Below, in pieces: positions 58,229-64,000 of a DNA stretch of 64,000 nucleotides; within the stretch, counting starts at the first letter, position 1, and the number at the start of each line of letters is the position of its first letter. The stretch spans positions 5,518,001 to 5,582,000 of the forward strand of contig NZ_JASGIV010000001.1 in assembly GCF_047654805.1 (NCBI RefSeq), written 5' to 3'. Origin of the DNA: Pelomonas sp047654805 (GTDB lineage: Bacteria; Pseudomonadota; Gammaproteobacteria; Burkholderiales; Burkholderiaceae_C). The notes beneath the pieces are model-generated. The model searched no databases and was not told where the DNA came from. It worked only from the letters and a program-made list of their open reading frames with translations. Made by a program: the position numbers and the translations under genes.

Positions 58229-59125
58229 ATGAGCCCCCAGACCCGCCAGTCCCATCTCGATCCCCGTGCCGTCGGCCTGCTGCTGTTGTGCTGCCTGCTA
58301 TGGGGTATCAACCAGGTGGCCGCGAAGGCGGCGCTGACCGAGATCGCGCCGCTGTGGCAGGCGGGGTTGCGTTCGTTGGTGGCAGGGTTGCTGGTGTGGG
58401 CCTGGTCGGCCTGGCGCGGCATCCGGCTGTTCGAGCGCGACGGCAGCTTCGGCGGCGGCCTGCTGGCGGGCCTGTTGTTCGCGGGCGAGTTCGCCTGCAT
58501 ATTCGTCGGCTTGCAGTACACCAGCGCCTCGCGCATGGTCGTCTTCATCTATCTGGCGCCCTTTGTCGTCGCACTGGGCATGCCGTGGATCGCGCGGGGC
58601 GAGGCGTTGTCGGCTCGGCAGTGGATGGGCCTGGTGCTGGCCTTCGGCGCGATGGCGTTCGCGTTCGCAGAAGGCTTCTCGGCACCCGGCACGCCCATGC
58701 AGTGGTGGGGCGACGCCCTTGGCGTGGCCGCCGCCGTGCTGTGGGGCGGTACGACGCTGGCCATCCGCGCCACCCGGCTCGGCGCGGCGCCGGCCGAGAA
58801 GACCTTGCTCTACCAGCTCGGCATCTCTGCGCTGGCGCTGTGCGCCGCAGCGGTCTTTGCCGGCGAGGCGCTGCCGTTGCAGTGGTCGCCGCGCCTGGTG
58901 GGCCTGTTCGGGTTCCAGGCCGTCGTCGTGACCTTCGCCAGCTACCTGGTCTGGTTCTGGCTGGTGCGTCATTACGCGGCCACCAAGCTGTCCGTCTTCA
59001 CGCTGAGCACGCCGCTGTTCGGCCTGCTGGCGGGTGCGCTGCTTCTGGGCGAGGGTATCAGCGCCCGCCTCGTCGGGGCGCTCGCGGCGTTGGCGGTGGG
59101 TATCGTGTTGGTCAATAGACGCTGA
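58229..59125 (+). CDS. EamA/DMT-family transporter
   Basis: A 298-residue inner-membrane protein with ten helices in two EamA repeats (LLLLCCLLWGINQVAAKAAL near 20 and LGVAAAVLWGGTTLAIRATR near 170). A drug/metabolite exporter; substrate unknown. Divergent from the FAD oxidoreductase by 18 bases, so promoters overlap. Confidence 0.9.
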   Translation: MSPQTRQSHLDPRAVGLLLLCCLLWGINQVAAKAALTEIAPLWQAGLRSLVAGLLVWAWSAWRGIRLFERDGSFGGGLLAGLLFAGEFACIFVGLQYTSASRMVVFIYLAPFVVALGMPWIARGEALSARQWMGLVLAFGAMAFAFAEGFSAPGTPMQWWGDALGVAAAVLWGGTTLAIRATRLGAAPAEKTLLYQLGISALALCAAAVFAGEALPLQWSPRLVGLFGFQAVVVTFASYLVWFWLVRHYAATKLSVFTLSTPLFGLLAGALLLGEGISARLVGALAALAVGIVLVNRR

Positions 59126-59194
59126 TGTCACCACCGCGCCAGGGCTGCCTGGCGTACCCTGCATAGACTGCGCGCCTGTTCCCAGGAGACACAC

Positions 59195-59857
59195 ATGATC
59201 ACGCTCTGCGGTATCCCGCTCTCGAACTACTACAACAAGGTCAAGCTCGCCCTGCTGGAGAAAGGCATTCCGTTCAGCGAGGAGTACGTGAAGACGCATT
59301 CCGAGGCGGAGGCTGTGCTGAGCTGCTCGCCGCTGGGCAAGGTGCCCTTCATCAAGACGCCGCATGGCGCGCTGTGCGAGAGCCAAGTCATCGTTGACTA
59401 CCTGGAGGCTGCCTATCCCGACGCGCCGCGGCTGATCCCGGCCGACCCCTGGCAGGCGGCCAAGGTGCGCGAGCTCGTCACCTACGTGGAGCTGCACCTG
59501 GAGCTGGTGGCGCGCGAGCTGTACGCGGAGTCCTTCTTCGGTGGCCAGGTCAGTGACGGCACCAAGAAGCGCGTCGCGCGCCTGCTGCCGGAGAACATCA
59601 AGGCCTTCAAGCGCCTGGCCAGGTTCGGCCCCTACCTGGCTGGCGACCACTTCACGATGGCCGACTGCGCCGGCTGGGTCAGCCTGCCGCTGGTGGGCAT
59701 GGCCACCAAGATCATCTATGGCGAGGACCTGCTGCAGGCCGGCGGCGTGGACTGGAAGCCCTATGCCAAGCTGATCGGTGAACGCCCGACGGCACAGCGG
59801 GTTGCCGCCGACCGCAAGGCCGACCAGGAGCGCTCGCTCGCCGCCAACCGCGCCTGA
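59195..59857 (+). CDS. Glutathione S-transferase family protein
   Basis: A 220-residue GST: MITLCGIPLSNYYNKVKLAL, CSPLGKVPFIKT and CESQVIVDYLE. The N-terminal motif suggests a serine-type family. AGGAGACA lies before the ATG. The fourth GST-family gene in this window. Confidence 0.88.
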   Translation: MITLCGIPLSNYYNKVKLALLEKGIPFSEEYVKTHSEAEAVLSCSPLGKVPFIKTPHGALCESQVIVDYLEAAYPDAPRLIPADPWQAAKVRELVTYVELHLELVARELYAESFFGGQVSDGTKKRVARLLPENIKAFKRLARFGPYLAGDHFTMADCAGWVSLPLVGMATKIIYGEDLLQAGGVDWKPYAKLIGERPTAQRVAADRKADQERSLAANRA

Positions 59858-59904
59858 GGGCGCCCTCGCCATGTGCCCCCGCATGGCCATTCGAAGGGGT
59901 GCTC

Positions 59905-61410
59905 GTGAGCGGCGCGCACATTGAGGTCGAGCTGAAGTTCCTCGTGCCGGCGGCCTCGCGCGCGGCACTGGTCGCGGCGTTGACGGAGCGCGGCACGGCG
60001 CGGCGTGTCTCGCTGACTGATGCCTACTTCGACACGCCCGACCAGCGTCTCGCCCGCGCGGGCCTGGGCTGGCGCATGCGCCGCGAAGGCCGGCGCTGGG
60101 TGCAGGGGCTGAAAGCCTCAGGCGATGATGTGCTGACCCGTTTCGAGCATGAGGTCGTCCGTCCCGATGCCAGCCCAGACCCGCAAGCGCACGCCGGCAC
60201 GCCCCCCGGGCAGCAGTTGCTGGCGTTTCTGGCACGGGCCGGCTCACAGGGGCAGGGCGTCGTCCCGCACTTCCAAGTCCAGCAGCGCCGGCTGCTGCGT
60301 CGGGTTCGCACGCGCGGAGCCATCGTCGACATTGCGCTGGACGAAGGCCGGCTGACGGCAGGCATCGAGGTGCGCAGGCTGCGCGAGGTCGAGTTCGAGC
60401 TCGTCTCCGGCTCGCCGGTCGCGATGCTGGACCTGGTCGAGCGCTGGCGGCGGCGCTTCGGTCTCATCCTCGATCCGCGCAACAAGGCCGAACGCGGCTA
60501 TGCCCTCGCTGCCGGCCTGGCCGACCCGCCGTTGCGCAAGGCGCGGCCGCCGCGCTACGACAAGGACGCCAGCGCGCTGGACGCCTTCGTCGCGGTCTGC
60601 GACGAGTGCCTGGCCCATGTCGGCCGCAGTGTCACCGGCATTGCCGAGGGCGACGCCGGTGCGCGCGCCGAGCATGTGCACCAGGCGCGCGTCGGCATCC
60701 GCCGCCTGCGCAGTGCGCTGAGCGCCTTTCGCGGCTGGGTCGCGGAGCCGCCTTCCGAGCTCGTGGATGGCCTGCGTTCGCTGTTCGCGGAGCTCGGCCG
60801 GGCGCGCGATGGGGACGTACTGGCCGGGGCCTTTGCCGACGAGCTCCGCCAGGCCGGTGCACCGCCGCTGACCCTGCCTGCCGAGAGTGGCGCCCCGGAC
60901 CTCGTAGCGCTGGTCCGCAGCGACGCCACGCAGCGCATGCTGCTGGCCTGGATCGCCTGGCGCGCGGGTCTGGAGCCCGTCGAGCCGCAGGCCACGCTAA
61001 AGCGGCTGGCTCGCCGACGGTTGCGCCGCTGGCACAAGGCACTGGTGGAGAGCTGTCGGAGCTTCGACGATCTCGATCCCACGGCCCTGCACAGGCTGCG
61101 CAAGCGGGTGAAGCGCCAGCGCTATGCGCTCGAGTTCCTGGGCCCGCTGCTCCCGCGCAAATGCGCCGCCCGCCACATGCAGGTGCTGGCTGCGGCGCAG
61201 TTGGCCCTGGGAGAGATCAACGACCTCGTGCTCGTCCGCGACCGCTACCGAGCCCGGGTGAGTAACGACCCAGCCGCCTGGTTCGCCGTCGGCTGGCTGA
61301 GTGCCCGGCTCGTCGAGGCCCGCGGCAGGGCACGTGACCAACTGGCCGTACTGCTGGCCATCAAGCCGCTGCCGCGCTGTCACGGTAGTCGGTTTGGGCT
61401 GATCCTGTAA
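59905..61410 (+). CDS. CYTH-CHAD domain protein
   Basis: A 501-residue protein. The CYTH domain (about residues 1-200) has the triphosphate-binding ExExK motif in IEVELKF near the N-terminus, and the CHAD domain (about 220-490) has paired helices with HQARVGIRRLRSALSAFR and LHRLRKRVKRQRYALEFL, which bind polyphosphate. Probably a triphosphatase linked to polyphosphate. GTG at 59905 with AAGGGG 5 bases upstream is chosen over an earlier GTG. Confidence 0.88.
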   Translation: MSGAHIEVELKFLVPAASRAALVAALTERGTARRVSLTDAYFDTPDQRLARAGLGWRMRREGRRWVQGLKASGDDVLTRFEHEVVRPDASPDPQAHAGTPPGQQLLAFLARAGSQGQGVVPHFQVQQRRLLRRVRTRGAIVDIALDEGRLTAGIEVRRLREVEFELVSGSPVAMLDLVERWRRRFGLILDPRNKAERGYALAAGLADPPLRKARPPRYDKDASALDAFVAVCDECLAHVGRSVTGIAEGDAGARAEHVHQARVGIRRLRSALSAFRGWVAEPPSELVDGLRSLFAELGRARDGDVLAGAFADELRQAGAPPLTLPAESGAPDLVALVRSDATQRMLLAWIAWRAGLEPVEPQATLKRLARRRLRRWHKALVESCRSFDDLDPTALHRLRKRVKRQRYALEFLGPLLPRKCAARHMQVLAAAQLALGEINDLVLVRDRYRARVSNDPAAWFAVGWLSARLVEARGRARDQLAVLLAIKPLPRCHGSRFGLIL

Positions 61411-61813
61411 CGGAAACCCTTCGGTGGTTCGCTGCGTTCCGAACGGAGCTTTCAGCACATGAGGATCCTTGAGACATTTGGAGCTCTGGTGAGCGGCACA
61501 GGTTGCTAGAGCGCAGGTGCTGGAGGTTGGCCCATTGCGCACTTGCCCGGCCTCGGTGCCATCGAAGCACGGAGCCCACTGAGGTCACTGTCAAGCGACC
61601 TCCAGAACTGGCCTTGCCGGGCAGCTCTACGCGGGCGCCAACGTCCCCAACCTGAAGCGGCCACTCATGGGGGGCGGGTGCTCCTGTCGTTCTCGGTGCG
61701 ATGACACGCGGTGTCCGGGGCATTCGGCATACACAGCATGTCTCATTGACGGACAGGCGCCGCCATCACAGCCGTCGTTGCCCTGCTTTGATCCGACGGC
61801 CGGGAGGGAGGGC
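61411..61813. other. 403-base gene-free stretch
   Basis: Between the CYTH-CHAD gene and the LytTR regulator, which converge. No conserved gene or strong terminator was recognised. Short open frames lack family support; it may hold remnants of an older insertion, but none was identified. Confidence 0.4.
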
Positions 61814-62566
61814 TCAAATCGCCAGGTCCCTAAGGCGCTTGCTGGCCTCTCGGTTTGCTAGCAACTCGGTGCCGTCCTTCATCAGGATCTGCAGCTGGCT
61901 CTGGTCGTCCGAGCGCATAGAGGCGACGAAATCCAGATTGACAATCGCACTGCGATGGATGCGCAGGAAACGGGTGGCGTCGAGCCTGGCCTCAAGGTCC
62001 GTCAGAGGCATGCGCACCAGGAAGCACTCGCCACGGACCATGATCTGGGTGTACTTGAGGTCCGAGCGCAGGTGCTCAATCTCGCACAGCGCGAGGGGGA
62101 AGATGCGACCGCGGTCACGCACGAGGATGCGGGACAGCGGTTGGGTTGACGGGCTGCCCAAGGCAACGAGGGCGGCAGCGCCGCGCTCCGCCGACGGAGC
62201 AACAGCGGTAAGGGCCCGCTTGACCGCAGCAGTAAAGCGCGCTTCGGTGAAGGGCTTGAGGAGGTAGTCGAGTGCGTGCAGCTCGAATGCGGTCACCGCA
62301 TGCTGGTCAAAGGCGGTCGTGAAAACCAGTGACGGCACGTGCTCGCCTGCATCAACCAGTTGACGAACTACCTCCAGGCCAGTCAGCTCCGGCATCTGGA
62401 TGTCCATGAAAACCAGATCTGGGGCCAGCGCCCGGATGAGCTTCAGAGCTTCACGGCCGTTGGTGGCCTCACCGACAAGCAGCAAGTCAGGCGATGCACC
62501 GATGAAGTCCCGCAGAGTCTCGCGAGCCAAAGGCTCGTCCTCGCAGACCAGGGCTCGAATGCTCAT
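61814..62566 (-). CDS. LytTR-family response regulator (AlgR-like)
   Basis: A 250-residue regulator with receiver domain (RALVCEDEPLARETLRDF; phosphoacceptor in VFMDIQMPEL near residue 55; KPF lysine) and a C-terminal LytTR DNA-binding domain (RFLRIHRSAIVNLDFV). The ATG overlaps the stop of the partner kinase gene. Since that kinase is interrupted, the regulator may now be an orphan. Confidence 0.92.
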   Translation of the reverse strand: MSIRALVCEDEPLARETLRDFIGASPDLLLVGEATNGREALKLIRALAPDLVFMDIQMPELTGLEVVRQLVDAGEHVPSLVFTTAFDQHAVTAFELHALDYLLKPFTEARFTAAVKRALTAVAPSAERGAAALVALGSPSTQPLSRILVRDRGRIFPLALCEIEHLRSDLKYTQIMVRGECFLVRMPLTDLEARLDATRFLRIHRSAIVNLDFVASMRSDDQSQLQILMKDGTELLANREASKRLRDLAI

Positions 62567-63219
62567 GTCGGCAGCCTCATTTCTACTTTGAAGCCGGCGC
62601 CTGGCTTTGACGTCACGTCCAACAGTGCTTCATCGCCCCAACGCAGCTTCAACCGACGAGCGACCGTACGCAGTCCCAGCCCCTGCCCTTGGGGCAGGCC
62701 ACCGGAAGGCGGCAGCCTTGCCCCGGGGCCGTCGTCGGCAACGGTGACCCTGAGTTCGCCTGCTTCACGGCGCACCAGCAGCCGAAGGGTCCCGGGTTCG
62801 CTTCGTGGATTGAACGCGTGCTTGATGCTGTTCTCGACCAAGGGTTGCACTGATAGTGCCGGCACGGTCAATGCCATCACGTCGTCGTTGACCTGCCAGT
62901 CGATGCGCAAGCGGTCCCCCAGCCTGATGGCCTCAAGGGCCAGGTACTGTTCAGTGAATGCCAACTCGTCGCGGAGCAGCACCTGGTCGTCGCCGCTGCG
63001 CTCGGTGTCCAGCAGGTAGCGGAGCATTTCGCTGAACATGAACAGCGCGTCCTCGGCTCGCCGCGCATCCTTTCGCACCAGCGCCAGGATGCTGTGGAGC
63101 GTGTTGAACAAGAAATGGGGATTCAGCTTGTTGCGAAGGGCCGCGAGCTCACTGCGGGCCAAGAGGGTCTGCGCCTGCGCTGCGGCCGCCGCCTCGGCCA
63201 CCCCCCGCGTCAGAATGGT
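62563..63219 (-). pseudogene. LytS/AlgZ-type sensor kinase truncated by an insertion element
   Basis: The remaining C-terminal part (about 219 codons) carries the kinase core: LNPHFLFNTLHSILALVRKD phosphoacceptor region, a VQPLVENSIKHAFNP nucleotide motif and DDGPGARL. The N-terminal sensor and membrane part is missing because an IS3-family element starts near 63220. An open frame continues antisense through the transposase to 63936, so a hybrid protein is possible but unlikely to sense. Full-length relatives are about 350-400 residues. Confidence 0.82.
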
Positions 63220-63268
63220 TGTCGCCCCGATAGAACCGAAGAATTGGGGGTGACGATGAGAGAAGAAG

Positions 63269-63751
63269 TTGGCTCGATACGGACAAGCATTCAAGGATCG
63301 GGCGGTAGCGCGCATGCTGCCGCCGGAGAGCGCGCCGCCGGAGGTGGTGTCGCGTGAGATCGGCATCGGTGTGGACACGCTGGAGCGCTGGCGCGCGCAG
63401 TCGCTGTCCAAGCCGCTGCAAAAGCGCGAGTGGACGGCCGCCGCGCGGCTGGAGGCGGTGATCACGACCGCGGCCATGGACGAGGCCACGCGCAGCGCCT
63501 GGTGCCGCGAGAACGGCGTGTACCCGCAGCAATTGCTGCAGTGGCGCACCAGTGCGACGCAGGCCCTGGCCGCGCCCGAGGAGGCGCGCGCGAGCCCGTC
63601 GCAGACCCGCGAGGATCGGCGTCGCATCAAGGAGCTCGAGCGCGAAGTGCGCCGCAAAGACAAGGCCCTGGCGGAGACAGCAGCGCTGCTGGTACTTTCA
63701 AAAAAAACGGCGGCGATCTTCCAAAGAAACACGCAGGGCGAGGACGAATGA
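63269..63751 (+). CDS. IS3-family transposase OrfA
   Basis: A 160-residue DNA-binding subunit: an N-terminal helix-turn-helix (EVVSREIGIGVDTLERWRAQ), a second one (SAWCRENGVYPQQLLQWR), and a coiled coil (REDRRRIKELEREVRRKDKA) typical of IS3 OrfA. The start is a TTG with GAGAAGAAG upstream; no better start is in frame. The stop overlaps orfB ATG. Confidence 0.85.
   Translation: MARYGQAFKDRAVARMLPPESAPPEVVSREIGIGVDTLERWRAQSLSKPLQKREWTAAARLEAVITTAAMDEATRSAWCRENGVYPQQLLQWRTSATQALAAPEEARASPSQTREDRRRIKELEREVRRKDKALAETAALLVLSKKTAAIFQRNTQGEDE
63700..63707 (+). promoter_or_regulatory. A8 slippery site for -1 frameshifting
   Basis: Eight consecutive A after TTTC near the orfA end. orfB is in the -1 frame, which is open from here to its ATG, so a -1 shift would make OrfAB, as in IS3 elements. 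Confidence 0.75.
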
Positions 63752-64000
63752 TCGGCCTCGAAGATCGCCAAGAACATGCCCGCAACATTGAAGTCGCGCG
63801 CCGAGCCGGAGCCCGGCTTCACCAGGCCTGCGAGGTGGTGGGTATCACCGCACGCACCCTGCAGCGCTGGAATGCTCACCAGGGCCTCGAAACGGGCGAT
63901 GGCAGGCCCGCAGCGATGCGCCCGGTGCCCGCGCATGCGCTGACCGAAGCCGAGCGCGCCGAGGTCCTGCGCGTGGCCAACGAGCCGCGCTTCGCCGACA
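63748..64000 (+). CDS. IS3-family transposase OrfB (C-terminus beyond window)
   Basis: The first 84 codons of the catalytic subunit. ACEVVGITARTLQRW is the HTH_21-like segment at the start of OrfB. The DDE catalytic core lies past the edge. ATG overlaps the orfA stop (ATGA). Confidence 0.82.
   Translation, partial: MIGLEDRQEHARNIEVARRAGARLHQACEVVGITARTLQRWNAHQGLETGDGRPAAMRPVPAHALTEAERAEVLRVANEPRFAD

Larger units (their letters stand above)
63220..64000 (+). mobile_element. IS3-family insertion sequence (right end beyond window)
   Basis: Left boundary is inferred near 63220 (TGTCGCCCC...), where kinase coding sequence stops resembling its family. It contains orfA, an A8 slippery site and the start of orfB. 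Right inverted repeat and target duplication are outside the window. Confidence 0.8.

Overview
The window is GC-rich, densely coded DNA with many 4-base start/stop overlaps (ATGA, GTGA). Gene content (PQQ alcohol oxidation, bufferins, CoxSLM-type hydroxylases, many TonB receptors and GSTs) points to a betaproteobacterium of the Burkholderiales, close to Roseateles/Mitsuaria/Rubrivivax-type genera. That placement is inference from gene content, not from a marker gene. No rRNA, tRNA or CRISPR array was recognised.

Region 1 (1-20.3 kb) is a periplasmic alcohol-oxidation island. A minus-strand operon carries cytochrome c-550, a quinoprotein-associated binding protein, two TonB-dependent receptors and a YVTN beta-propeller protein. 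A divergent sigma54 activator (7096-9174) is followed by a seven-gene coupled operon: pqqB, ExbB-like, ExbD-like, a membrane protein, a lipoprotein, a NarL-type histidine kinase and its response regulator. Further on lie a secreted EEP-family protein, a HiPIP, a PQQ alcohol dehydrogenase with the Asp-x-Asp signature of lanthanide enzymes, and a divergent aldehyde dehydrogenase with its DUF779 partner. Four strong -24/-12 promoters sit in front of the cytochrome, pqqB, dehydrogenase and aldehyde dehydrogenase genes, so one sigma54 activator probably runs the island: alcohol to aldehyde to acid, with electrons passing to cytochrome c or HiPIP. pqqA, pqqC, pqqD and pqqE are not in the window.

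Region 2 (20.3-31.1 kb) holds a SugE/Gdx guanidinium exporter behind a guanidine-II (mini-ykkC) riboswitch, a peptidoglycan-recycling operon (GHL10 glycosidase, NagX-like, AmpG, MurQ), a bufferin operon (BufA2-type precursor, MNIO/DUF692 enzyme, DUF2063 partner), a secreted peroxiredoxin overlapping an amidase, and small accessory genes.

Region 3 (31.2-44.7 kb) holds a MerR/TipAS regulator with a perfect operator, a GST, a DUF6515 protein, xdhC divergent from a CoxS-CoxL-CoxM hydroxylase operon around an 18-bp palindrome, an esterase-fold protein lacking its serine nucleophile, and a large TonB receptor followed by an S9 peptidase.

Region 4 (44.7-61.4 kb) is mostly housekeeping and signalling: YhhQ, a PAS hybrid kinase, pyrF, a GGDEF-EAL protein, a GNAT, purB, an M48 protease with YjgN, GSTs, a FAD oxidoreductase, an EamA transporter and a CYTH-CHAD protein. 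Region 5 (61.4-64 kb) has a LytTR response regulator whose partner kinase is cut by an IS3-family element that runs off the right edge.
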